From positions 129,623,894-129,687,893 of the forward strand of contig OY720635.1 in assembly GCA_963169105.1 (NCBI GenBank): 64,000 bases of DNA, in the 5' to 3' direction. This DNA comes from Ceriagrion tenellum (Eukaryota; Arthropoda; Insecta; Odonata; Coenagrionidae). The stretch's first letter is position 1; the number at the start of each line of letters is the position of its first letter. The position numbers and the translations under genes were made by a program. Positions 12,127 to 22,800 of the stretch are shown here, piece by piece. The notes below the pieces were generated by a model. That model did not search any database and was not told the DNA's origin. It saw only the letters and a list, made by a program, of their open reading frames with translations.

Positions 12127-12366
12127 TTAACCCTTTGAGTGCGGTATGACGTGATATCACGTCATGGTTGTTTTACACCGGCACTGATGACGTTATATCA
12201 TGTCAATGGTACTGTGAGTGTTCCAGCTTTCACTCAGAAACTTTTACTAGGCCTCCTAGAGAAAGCTGGAACACTCACGGTACCCATGACGTGGTATCAC
12301 GTCATCAGCACCAGCGTAAAGACAACCACGACGTGATATCACGTCATGCCGCACTCAGAGAGATAA
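12127..12366. mobile_element. piggyBac-type MITE, about 240 bp palindrome
   Basis: The left end is TTAA followed by CCCTTTGAGTGC, matching the TTAA target and CCCTTTG-type terminus of piggyBac transposons. The right end is a decayed mirror image (GCACTCAGAGAGATAA). The whole element folds on itself: arms of about 100 bp are reverse complements around a centre near 12245, including GGAACACTCAC against GTGAGTGTTCC. Inside lie four copies of an 18-bp palindrome, TGACGTGATATCACGTCA or a close variant, at 12147-12164, 12188-12205, 12287-12304 and 12329-12346. No transposase; movement would have needed one in trans. The apparent open frames across it come from the palindromes. Confidence 0.8.
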
Positions 12367-12407
12367 TAAAATAATACATAACTCTTCGATTAAAAGAATT
12401 ACAATAT

Positions 12408-12782
12408 AGAGGGATCCAGGCAAGAGCTCCTAGAGACTCGGAGGCTACACGCTAGGCTTAGGCTTGATAAATTCAGAACTTGTATGTTTCAGAGCTACGC
12501 AGAGAGTATTATCATGACGCCTAACTACATCTCTAGGTCTGACAGATGAGAAAAAATAAGAGCAATACATTTTCGAACAGATAGGTACAAAAACTCGTTC
12601 TTTCCGCGCACAATATAAGTGATCACAATAAAAATTTAGCTCCACTAAGTACACTCCCATAATACTCGTCACCATTTCACCTCCCATAACCTTATTCTTT
12701 ACATCTGTACACGGCTGGTGTCCTAATACCCCTGCCACACGCCCATACAGCGGCTTGCAGGTTAGAATGTAGATGTAGATAT
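12408..12782 (+). mobile_element. CR1-like retrotransposon, 3' end
   Basis: Plus-strand copy with the last part of ORF2 and the 3' UTR. The frame reads CTAGAGACTCGGAGGCT (LETRRLHAR region), SIIMTPNYISRSDR and RTDRYKNSFFPRTI, interrupted by stops. The 3' UTR continues through CACTCCCATAAT and ACACGGCTGGTGTCCTAA and ends in repeats of ATGTAG. The same 3' end recurs at 15575, 20430, 24231, 38055/43050, 49783 and, more weakly, 27651 and 57716. The family is placed near CR1/jockey from these RT C-terminal motifs. It is 5' truncated. Confidence 0.8.
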
Positions 12783-14334
12783 TTCGAATATTCGCGAGGA
12801 ATATTCAAAATATGATTATTTTGATATCTCAATGCGACCGAGAAAATTCTCCAGCTACAACCTTAACAAAAATCTTTCTTAACACGACGTAAATCGTTCT
12901 CTTAACCATATAAGAAAGATATTATAGAAATTTATAAAAAAGTCTTCATCAACCGGTTTAACGGCTCTTATATGCAAAACCTTTCACTTTCACAAATTAC
13001 CTCCCACACGTCTTCTGGAGGGAACACGGCTGGAAGGCGTAATTTCCGCAATGGATTTATGTATTCAAGGACGATAGCGGTTGAAAGGGAACGTTTGACC
13101 CATGATATTAACAAACACAAAAGAAAGCTCCTCTAAGCAACGAAGAAATCAATTTCACCATGACCTTTAAATGTCAAAAATAGGGGAAACGCTAATGGCT
13201 GAGAAGAAAGCGAAGGATTTCGTTGGAATTTGCACAATAGCTTAAGCAATAATCATATTACAGCTCACTTCACAGGTAAATTGTAAAATATTATTTTTGT
13301 AAGAAATTTGTTCCTTTCTTCAAATGAATCATATCACATCAACTCGCTGATAGCGAGTATAGCTAAAGATATCAGAGTTTTATTTATTATATTGACGCTC
13401 ATCGAGTAATATTTTTACCAGAAAAATTTACGAAATGATGTTACATTCATGAACACGAGATTTCGATTGCTTTCCCATCACGACTTCAATGAAACAAATA
13501 TGCTCATGATTAATATCCACGGCGGTAGGGGAGCAGATAGAGAAATTAATCATATTTGCTTTGCCATAAATTATGTAAAATATCCGCAACAGATATAACA
13601 TGGCATTCGGAGGATAATACTATTCTCGGCGTGAAAGAAATTCAGATAGAATGGGAGACAGGGAGTCGTCTCTTTATTACGCTCACACTAATGGCCATGA
13701 AATGATGAGGAAGCGTTTTTCTGGGAGAAGGTAAAATGAGAGGAGGAATTAAAGCAGACGCAACTATTTGAAATTCCAGTGGGGCCTGCAGACATTTTGG
13801 AGAAAAGTACGAGTAGAGCAACTCGAAATTGAATCATACATTGAATTATAGATGGACTATTTTCCGTGCAATGATCCATTTAGTCGCACAGTCACCCAAG
13901 CAATTAACGTGATATTCAAAGGGTATACACTTTGTAGGATTGAGAGACAGTTAAAATAGAAGGATTATGCTTCGTGCTTATCAAGCTTTGAGTACCTCGA
14001 CCGGTGAATTACTGACAACATAACTGATACTCTTTTTCCTGTGGATTTAGGAATTCACGCTTGTTTTTAAAGGAAGAAGTGAGGTTATGGCAACGACCAA
14101 ATTACATTGAACACCTAATCCTTTTATTTAGAGATTCCATTGCTCGATCCTGCTCCTCCTGCTCTCTTTCTCTGATCATGACCTTGATCCTGTCTACTCT
14201 TTAAAGCAACAATTCGTCCCTAACAATGAGTTGGGCATAGTATCACAGATTTTAGAAGGGAGACTTGTGCCAGCAAAAGAAACTTACAACTCAGTAGTAA
14301 TGAAAGAGCTACTGATGGTGACCTAGCGCAAGAA
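12783..14334. other. Unannotated AT-rich stretch
   Basis: No gene or repeat recognised. Confidence 0.4.
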
Positions 14335-14655
14335 GTTGGAGAAAATGTTGCAGAACAGTTTTACATAGAGTGAAGCATCGTATTAGAAACGTGGACGCTG
14401 AGAATAGAGGAAGGTATTAGGCGCAATGCATCGAGATGTGGGCTTGGAGGGGGACGGAGTAATTACAATAGACCAAAGGAAGACAAACGAGGTATAAGGC
14501 ATTGCGGGTGAGGAAACTTTAAGAAAGGAGTAGGAGGAGGCGAGTATGGTTGGCACAGGCGATGAATGGCGAGAGGATGCAGCTAAGAGATTTTATGGAC
14601 AGGATTATCAGAGGTAAGACGCATATTGCCTTGAGAAAGGATATGGTCTAAGGAA
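14335..14655 (+). pseudogene. Degenerate RTE-type RT C-terminus
   Basis: Fragments in order across shifting frames: NVLNRVKHRIRN, IEMWAWRGTE (compare FEMW.WRRM in the better copy), and MNGERMQLRDFMDRIIRGKT, matching the GHVMR...EGRI.GK region. Several stops and frameshifts. It is plus-strand and more decayed than the copy at 6162-6771. Borders are approximate. Confidence 0.5.
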
Positions 14656-15574
14656 ATAGTGGTCAGCGGATCTAAAATTCCAGAGGATTCTTACCGTCTT
14701 CCATTTAAATCTATCTTGAGCGGTACATTACAATATAGTTTCAAAAGGTGATCCATATAAACTCATTCTTCCTGAAAACCTCTTAACATCTAACCTGGAG
14801 AAACTCAAGAGTAAAACAGTAAGAAGATACTGCCAAAAATTATTTAGTACCTTCTTGATGTTGAGGCGGGTATAGATCTAAAATCGACTGAGTTACTCAA
14901 CGTGTCGTATTCACTAAGTATATATACTTCTTGAATGCGAACAATTCTTATAAATCAATCACCCAAGTAATTCCCCGCAGAATACAAGGCAATTTTGGTT
15001 GAGCATCAAGCCATGTTTCAAGCTGTGCAAGATAGTGCCTCATGTAACACGTAAGGATTCATAAGATAACGTTTAGGAATATTCATCATCAGCAAATCTC
15101 CCTTGCACAAGACCCCGAGCATCAAGTGGCAGAGCCGCAATTCATTATAATGGCGCATAAGAGGAATTAGCAACTAAATAACCACGTCCCACGCTGCCGT
15201 AAGGGAGATCTAACACTTGTCAGCCCTTTTGGTCATGGTCGTGAAGAAAATGGTAGGAAAGAAGAACAAGGGTTCATAGCAAGGCAGGACGCCTTCCTGC
15301 CGTAAATGCATCCGCTTTGGCAGGCCAGGCTGGGATGCACTTAATGCAACCCTTCACATCCTCTTTAACGAGAATCATATTATTGATGTAAATTAGCCCG
15401 TTTATGAGGCGGATCTTTACAATTGGCATGTTCTTCCACCTCCTACGCAGTCTAAACACGAGCATGCAGAAAACTTTGCGATGGACAAGGAGTGAGATTT
15501 TCAAGGACAATATTAGACTCGGTCGCCAAAACAGCCTGGCAACGGAACAATAATAATTAAATCGAGTATTCTAA
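14656..15574. other. Unannotated stretch
   Basis: A 78-codon minus-strand open frame (15274-15510) has no recognisable motif. Nothing else seen. Confidence 0.4.
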
Positions 15575-16140
15575 ATCTATATCTATATACTAACTGGCGA
15601 GCTGCCACATGGGGGTGTAGAAGGGGGTGTTAGGTCGTCAACCGTGTAAAGATGTAAGGTTTTGGGAGGTGAAATGGTAACGTGCATTATGGGAGTGTAT
15701 TTAGCGGAGCTCAGTTTTTACTGTGGCTACTCATTGTGCGCGGAAAGAACGAGTTTTTGTACCTATCTTTAGGGCAATGTATCTCTCTTATTAAATTGCT
15801 TCTGTCAGACCGAGAGATGTAGTGAGTCGTCATGATAATATTCTCTGTATCGCTCTGAAACATACCAGTTCTGAATTTCTCCAGCAAGCCAAGCCTAGCG
15901 TGTAGCCTCCGAGTCTCTAGGGGCTCCTACCTTGATCCTGCTAAAAGTTGTGAGACATATATATTCGCTCGCAGCAGTTTTTAACGAAACGTGCAGCTTT
16001 TCGTTTTATTTTATTAATTTTTTTGGTTAAATCTCTATGAACAGGGTCCTAAAAGCTCGCGGCGTATTCGAGGTGTGGCCTAGGAAGTACCATCTCTCTT
16101 TTACTTTTTCATCCAAGGACTTTTCTATCACACGCTTAAC
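15575..16140 (-). mobile_element. CR1-like retrotransposon, 3' end
   Basis: Minus-strand copy. Its 3' UTR end is at the left (TATATACTAACTGGCGAGC, then GTGTTAGGTCGTCAACCGTGT), followed by the shared UTR and the ORF2 end (sequence equivalent to LEYA..W near 16070-16050). Numerous stops. The 5' truncation is near 16140. It belongs to the same family as the other CR1-like tails, recognised by nucleotide identity of the 3' UTR. Confidence 0.8.
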
Positions 16141-16456
16141 AGTATTAGTTTCATTACTCTCCACTCCCGGTATCTAGGGTCAAGAATCGTGTTATTAACA
16201 ATAATTTTCTTTACATTTCAACAGATGTTGGAATATAGAGTTCTACCTTGATGTAACTCGAACTGCGTCACAGTGCTTGACTCGGCACAACTACGCGCAG
16301 CGACCTGTTTTACATGAATAGTATAATGTCGCTCACGCTATAGTCATATTTCTTAGGTATGACTCATAATAAAAACGATGTACAGTTCCACTATGTTTTT
16401 CATGTCTTCTATCGGTTCCAACATCTATAGCGTCATTTTGAAGGAAAACAGGAGAA

Positions 16457-16844
16457 CATCCATACTGGTAAAAATGAAGAAGTCGACAGTAAGTTCCCAC
16501 ACTGCATTAATGAACAGCGACCATGGTTTCGACACTTTATGTCATTGTCAAGGTACAAAATTAACTTTCCGATTCTATATATCCCCTTGAGCAAAACAAA
16601 GGTAGGTGGGGGGGTTAGGTTCTGACGGTTGAGAGGGTAAGGAAGGGGACATACAGAGGTGGGGGGGTTCAAAGTTACGAAATAACAAGTAAACAATAGT
16701 GGGGGAGACCAGATAAAGGGATAAAGGAATCGTAAAGTGAATGTTGTAACTTGATGATGACGATAAGTGTCGCAACCATGGTCGGTGTTCATTAAAACAG
16801 TGCATAAATTTATTATAGAGTTTTTCATTTTTCCCAGTATGGAT
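16457..16844. repeat. Foldback with about 130-bp diverged arms
   Basis: 16457-16586 pairs with the reverse complement of 16717-16844: CATCCATACTGG against CCAGTATGGAT, GACCATGGTTTCGACACTT against the matching GGTCGGTGTTC/AAGTGTCG side, and TATATCCCC against GGGATA. Identity is roughly three quarters by eye. The 130-bp spacer has G runs on the plus strand (GGTGGGGGGG). The 142-codon minus open frame over this region comes from the repeat; it has no protein motif. Confidence 0.65.
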
Positions 16845-16861
16845 ATTAAATATTTCCACAA

Positions 16862-17434
16862 TGTTACGCCTGAAACTCTTGCATAGAAACAGAAGGAAAT
16901 TACAAATGCGAGCCTGTTATGCAGCTCAAGTAAGAGGGGGTGGGTGGAAACGTGGGAGAGGAGGGGATGAGTAATGGAAGTTTACGGGTTTAGAGAATGA
17001 CAATTAGGAAGGCGGATTGAAGGTCAAACGACGATGACATCAAGAGGGTCAGGGAGGGTTAGTAAGAAAGAAGTCAGATTTTGAAAATGTGGTCAAGATT
17101 GGAGAGCATTTGAATTCCGTCACATCATTTAAAGCAGAAAAATCAGGAGAAAGAATATTTAGTGATTTCAAGGGTTTCTAAAACATCCAGGGTAAAGCCT
17201 TGGTAAAATACATGTACAAAAATTTATATTAGTAAAATCACACTTGGATCCCGTTTTTATTCGGAGTTATTCCTTCTCGTCATTCCACAACGTAGCGCCA
17301 CAAACAATTGATTGGATATTTCTTAGGTGCTTGAGCGTAGAGGAAAATGAATGGAATTTCTACATCTTTGAGTCTAAACCATCAAGTGACGAAACACCGT
17401 TAGGACAAACTATGTCAGAAAGGGGCGTGCTTTT
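16862..17434. other. Purine-rich unannotated stretch
   Basis: 16920-17060 is strikingly rich in G and A on the plus strand. No gene seen. Confidence 0.4.
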
Positions 17435-17740
17435 TTGAATGAATGAATGAATTTATTTTCAACAAGTAAGTAAATACAAAAATAACAATGCACAACATGC
17501 GATCCATAAGGCTAATCTCTTTAGTTTCATTACGCTTACCCATCATGTTTCAGGACGTCTAATGGTCAATATAATCTTATTACATGAATAATACTCACAA
17601 TAACAAAACTTAACAAACGTATAGCTAATACAAATATACTACCATTGGGTTGAGAAAGCCTCAAAATGCGAATGATTCAATTGAAGTAGACCCGTAAGAG
17701 AGGGACGCTAAGATTGTGTCACCGGTCCACAGACGGGATT
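17435..17740 (-). mobile_element. Probable non-LTR retrotransposon 3' end with CATT repeat tail
   Basis: The plus strand starts with five GAAT units (17434-17455), which on the minus strand form a terminal CATT repeat after TTGAAAATAAATT. On the minus strand, the preceding sequence resembles an AT-rich 3' UTR with a polyadenylation-like AATAAA. No RT motif is left, so the family is unknown. A similar AATG repeat ends the RTE copy at 45400, where it lies on the plus strand. Confidence 0.4.
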
Positions 17741-18644
17741 GACGATAATCACATCATTAATGGCTCAGATGCGGCCCTTATCCATCTCTACCATTGCCTC
17801 TTCACCACCACCAAGTCCACTACATTATCAACATAAGATGGTGCTCTCTATTCTTAAATGTCCCGTTTTTACCTTCCATGTCTCACCAAGAATTCTTTTA
17901 TTTCCACTAATTCCAATCACTGGTTCCGCTCTGCTCACCGCCTTTTGTTTCCATCGTCTATGCCGCGCTGAGAACAAATTTCCTCATTTCTTGCGCGGTG
18001 GGCGATCTTCAGGAGTCTACAAATTACTTTCCTCCGCGCAATTTCTTTCTCTTTAAATTGGGCAAGATTAAGCCGATATTAATCGGTAAAACCAGAGCAT
18101 TGTACCTTAAAAATATACACGGTGCATAGAATTATCTCCAATACCGTCACAGAATGCATTATGCATTATATTGAATAAAAATAAATTAAGGCATCACGGT
18201 AACATATACTTTCTCATCCTCTTAGAAGAAATCCGAGACCGGTTTCCCACAATAAAACCACAGCTGATTGTACAAGTTGCATAGTAAAAAATTACACGTT
18301 ATTTCGAAAAATCAACAAGTACAGGACAATGGATGATTTGCATTTTAAACTAGAAGAAACCATGCATAATGTGTCTCATAATATCCCTCGACTGTAAAGT
18401 AAACCCCCATTGTAATAATCATTAATACATAGTAACTAACAGACAAAATGACTAATCTAGAAGTATTCTTAGTCGTTACGAATGTAAGCGTAACTGCGAA
18501 TTACTAGTTATTACACACAATATTTCTTTAGTATTAACACTTTTTACATAAGTATGATCGTTAGCCTTTCGCAAGAGATATTCTCGAACGCACCACTACT
18601 CTACGTAATCCTAATTATTAAGACACCCCTCCACCCTTTTTAAG
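17741..18644. other. Unannotated stretch
   Basis: A 105-codon plus frame (17739-18056) is pyrimidine-rich and without motifs. Nothing else recognised. Confidence 0.4.
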
Positions 18645-19122
18645 ATAGTGCGAGCGAGGTAGTTTCCTAATCATAATAAAGACCATATTCGTAATATACG
18701 TTTTAATTTCACCAACTGTGAGACACACGAATTAAATATTGCATTATAAATGGTGCAATAATATAGTTTTTATGACATAAAAAATAAGTAATCGAATGAA
18801 AATATCTAAATAAGTCTTAAACTTGACTCATTTTTTTCACGCGGTATGTTTAAAACCCGATCAAAACCAAAGGTTTATTGTGATCCCGAAGAATTTACTG
18901 CGGTGACAGTATGATTAATTTTCAAAAATAGTTGAGAAAACACACAAAGTACACACTGTTGATTTTTGGACGAGATCTAGGAGTTAGAAGTTTCTCATTT
19001 TTAATATAAGATCTCTCTGGTGCGTGCATATATCTCGGAAAGTAATGTGGCAAGGTGTTGAATTTTTTATGTAATTGGAAGGGTGATATATTTTCTTAAA
19101 AATGAGACCAAATTCATTGATG
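18645..19122 (+). repeat. Dispersed repeat R1, copy b
   Basis: Aligns with 5661-6160 in the same orientation and shares its right end ATGAGACCAAATTCATTGA. After that end the two loci differ, so this marks a true repeat boundary. The left boundary, near GCGAGCGAGGTAGTT, is less sharp. Confidence 0.75.
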
Positions 19123-20429
19123 TCTAGGTAAAATGATATTTCGCTCTCACTACCTTAAACGGCTTACAGGCTTGCATAATACCTGAACGACTCTTTATCA
19201 CCGGCTACCGACGGTAACTCTCATTTCGATGGCTCAGCACTACTACGAAGAAGCGCCCGGCTGAAAGAAGACGCATTGGGATGCGGTAGAAAAACTTTTC
19301 CAGCCGTGAAACGAATCGCCTGAGCAGTTTTTCTCCTAGGAGCTAAATGCAAAGAATGTGCCGGGGACGCGGACGCTTCGGGCTAATTTTGAGAGTGCGG
19401 CTTTGAAAAAAAATTTAAGGAATTTCCTTCGGGAAGAACGGAAATAGCGCATTAGATTCGCTTTAATCGCTCGGATTTCGCAAGGACAGTCAATTTAATT
19501 AAAACAACCAGTTACCATAAAGAAACCATTAATTTTCTCCCCTAAGACGCAGGAGGATCAGTGGTGGGTTTCTAATTGGAAAATCCTAGCTACCCTCTTC
19601 GTCGTCGATATAAATTTTCAATGAGATTGGCAGATGAAAGAAAATAATTCCTATTCGGTTGGGCCATAGAAATCTCTTTTTTTTAGAAACGAATCTTATT
19701 CGGCAGCTGCATGACGTAACAAATGACCTTAGCTTCACAGCTTTAAACAGCCCATTTTTTTAGCTAGTACGTAAATATTTGCATAACATTTGTCTTTGTT
19801 TTGAATTTTTGGCCTAGTAAGCATGTGGTTGGCGATTTTTTTAAATGATCCCCCTATGAGAAGTCCTAGTTTATTAATGTTCCTCAATACAGTCGGGAAA
19901 ATTCGACATCATGCCAACTGCGAAGTTAAGAGTGAATTCTTCCACACTCGGGAACATTTTTCAGTTAAGGCAAATGATATAAATTAAACATGCATATATT
20001 CCAATCACTCCGTTCCCTACTGGGCTAGGCACATTCACAAAGTTTCACTCATAAGTACATATTTGTACACCTCCAACTCTTCTTCAATAATTCAATAAAT
20101 TCAATAATTCAATTATATAAATTATCGTAGTCGTTATTCGTTCAGGACTTTTTCGATTTTGAATTATCTCTGCGTGAATTTTTTAAAAATGCCAGCCTTT
20201 CTTATTTTTTTTCGCATAACTCCTCAAGGCTAATATGGCGCATCTGAATGTTTATTCTCACGCAGTTTAAATAACTGCTATGACGAGCATAACACAGCAT
20301 GGAGCAGAAATTTGACTGGGGCACGTAGAGAAATCAGCATTTGCCGAAATAGCCACCCAAGGCCGCGATGTTGACATCCAAAACCCAACAATCTCCGTGA
20401 CAGATAAACACGTAAAAGCCAGGAACCAT
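19123..20429. other. Unannotated AT-rich stretch
   Basis: Simple-sequence AATTCAATAA units occur at 20085-20120. Nothing else recognised. Confidence 0.4.
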
Positions 20430-21830
20430 CCACATCTACATCTGCATACTGTCCTGCGAGCCACCAAATGGGAAGGTGGCAGGGGGTGTTAGGACACCAG
20501 CCGTGTAAAGGTGTAAAGGATAAGGTTTAGGGAGGTGAAACGGTGAAGTGTATCAAGGGGTTGTTTTAGGTGGAGGAGAGTTTTCACTATGACCACTTAT
20601 TGTTTGTGTAAAGAATAAATTTTGCATCTATCTGCTCGGCAAGGTATCTCTTATCTTTCATCGGTTTTATCAAACCTAGAGATGTAGCGTGGCATCAAAA
20701 TGATATTCTCTATAATACTCTGTAACACGTTATAGTAAAGGAAACTAAGTCTAGCGTGCAGCCTCTGGGTCTCCAGCGGCTCCCAACTAATCCCTCTAAA
20801 AGCTGTCTAACACCATGTGTTCGCTTGTGGCAGTTTTTAACGATGCGCGCAGCTTTCCTTGGTATTTAATTTCTATTTTGGGTCGAATATTTCTGTCCAG
20901 AGTCCCAAATGATCGCGGTATATTCGAGGCGTGGCCTAACCGGTGCGAAGTAGCATCTTCGTCACTTTTTCTTCCGAGGACCTTACTATAATATACTTGA
21001 AAAAACAGTTTCTTTATTGCTGTGCCACATATGTTTTTTATGTGTAATCCCCATTATATATCAGAATTTAAGGTTAGTCCATCTTAGTTTACGGCTAACT
21101 CGAGAAAGTATGTCATTTATACAAATAATGAATAAAATGGTGCCGATCACGCTTCCTTGCGGAATACTGGATGTCATTGCCACCATGTCAGCGCTAATAC
21201 CGTCAATAACTACTTTTTGTTTGCAATCAAGGAGAGAGTCAGGCATCCAATTCGGCATTATTTAATTAACTCCGAATGATAGCCGTTCGAATACTACTTA
21301 TATGTGAGGAACATTATAGAATGCTCTCTGAAACTGAATTAATATCGCACAAACTTCCTTTTCCGATTCACCTAATTTAGGATGTCGTGAAGGTAGAGGC
21401 GCAAGTTGCGTTCCAAAAGCCGTTCTGCCTACCATGCAAGAAGTTTCTATTTCCTAGGAGGGTCATAAAATTTTTAACGACAAAGTGTTCAAGAATCAGG
21501 CCAAAAAAGCGATGTTAGATATACAGGCCGGTGATTTCCTGGGTCATGTCTGTTTCTTTCTTCAAATATTGGTGTGACATTGGCCTTTTTCCAGTGTCAG
21601 GGTAACTTTCCTTGGGGTAATGATTTCCTAAATATGATTGCTGGTACTGGTGCAATCTGTGCCGCTAACTAATTGAGGACACGTGCAGATATTCCTCCTT
21701 GTAACGCATTCAGAACAACGCTACTCGGATTTACTCGGAGGTTGTAATCAGATCTATGTTTAAGAAAGCTTATTCCACTAGACTTCCGACTCAATAGCCT
21801 ATAAAATGCCTACAGTGCTCGAAAATCCAA
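20430..21830 (-). mobile_element. CR1-like retrotransposon, RT domain to 3' end
   Basis: The longest non-LTR relic in the window. From 5' to 3' on the minus strand: RT fingers (PANVTPIFEE-type region near 21600), palm motif PQGSVIGTILFIICIND (about 21170-21100), then after a deletion the thumb (PRLEYTAIIWD near 20930), the post-RT region, the shared 3' UTR, and an ATCTAC-type tail at 20430-20450. It has many stops. The 22417-22800 segment on the same strand may be its ORF1, but they are separated by an unrelated-looking GC-rich block. Confidence 0.85.
20900..21700 (-). pseudogene. CR1-like reverse transcriptase, decayed
   Basis: In the intact family this enzyme copies the element RNA at a nicked chromosomal site. 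Minus-strand peptides seen: APVPAIIFRKSLPQ, WKKANVTPIFEERNRHDPGN followed by HRPVYLTSLF (RT motifs 1-2), LLHGRQNGFW (the QHGF/RQNGF motif), VVIDGISADMV, and PQGSVIGTILFIICINDI (motif B). The open part 21061-21258 is 65 codons. The catalytic FADD block expected about 50-60 residues after the PQGS motif is absent: only about 40 codons separate it from LEYTAIIWD, so an internal deletion of a few hundred bases removed the active site. Stops occur in the rest. Non-functional. Confidence 0.85.
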
Positions 21831-22416
21831 CGAGCCACCCTTCCTGACACCTGAGCGGAGTTATGCACCCCTAAACGGTTGATGGGAGCCCGGCGCGATC
21901 CGAGAACAGGGCAAAGATCTATGAACTCCGCCCCTAAGCTCACACAGAATTTCTATAGCCTCCTATTTAAGCAGGCGCTTCGGGTCTCCCCGTGAGGCTA
22001 TAAACCCTCCCCCCGGTCTGGAAGCGTTTGCTATCACCAGGGAGGAAAGTAGTAGGAAAAGGAAAGGGAAAGGGAAGGGAAGGTTAGCGAACCACAACCC
22101 CTGTGAGGCCGACACCATGAGGCGGATTGACGTCAAAAGGACGACAATGGGTCTCCGCCTCCCCGCAGTGCTCGTATCTTTTGGGTTCCCCTAACAACGT
22201 CAGACGATTCCCCGTCAGTCTCGCTTTTGCGAAGACTTACCGCACATCTTTTGAGAACCGGAGGAGACCGTTGCCCAAAAAATTGGGATTGGGTATCCCC
22301 TGACTCCCTTTAACGGTCGGCGTCGTGCGGTCTGCCGGAGTACGTCATCAAATCAGGGACCCAATGGATGGTCAATTCGGACCAATTACTGTCAAAGCGT
22401 GGGTACGTCCGTCACC
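21831..22416. other. GC-rich block between CR1 ORF1 and RT relics
   Basis: Noticeably GC-richer than its surroundings, with a short AGGGAA tandem run at 22055-22080 and landmarks GGCGGATTGACGTCAAAAGG and CGACAATGGGTCTCCGCC. It codes for nothing recognisable. In an intact element the endonuclease domain should lie here. It could be the 5' part of another element or an insertion. Confidence 0.45.
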
Positions 22417-22800
22417 TCAATACTCGTCTACCCTTCTCCTATTTAAGCAGTCAATCTTGCTCCAAACATAGAGAAAACGGTCAGTCCGTGAAATAATGTC
22501 GAACGTGGACAGCCGCAAGTCGACACCAGATACCGCCCAGGCGCGTTCCACCACCGCATTTAAATCCCTGAAGTTATTCAGAATCTTGTCAGCTCCATTC
22601 TCGGAGGTATCGTTGGTGCCAACATGGGCCACCACACGCACGCTAGGTTGGGGGAGATCTTTAGGCAGATATTGAAAAATAAGGATGGCAACTCCAAAGG
22701 TGACCATGGACAAAAGATTAGTGAGTCGTTCATCGTAGTTCTTTCGAGATGAAGGAATTAAATCGGAGCACTCAAAACCCGCCCTAAACCCCCTCCCTTC
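22417..22800 (-). pseudogene. CR1-type ORF1 esterase (SGNH hydrolase) fragment
   Basis: The 98-codon minus open frame carries VRVVAHVGTNDTSENGADKI, followed by a helix-like LNNFRDLNAVVERA segment and STFDIISRTD. HVGTND with a downstream I.PRTD-like motif is the block III signature of the SGNH/GDSL esterase found in ORF1 of several CR1-group retrotransposons. Upstream codons to about 22800 stay in frame without an obvious start; the catalytic serine block (GDS) is not visible, so the domain is incomplete. Orientation agrees with the RT relic to its left, suggesting the two came from one element or one family. A cellular esterase is less likely given the context. Confidence 0.6.

Noticed and set aside
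12139..12374. Overlapping plus frames of 65-68 codons
   Set aside because: They translate the palindromes of the piggyBac-type MITE.
16433..16861. 142-codon minus-strand open frame
   Set aside because: It runs through a foldback whose arms produce similar peptides on both strands; no protein motif.
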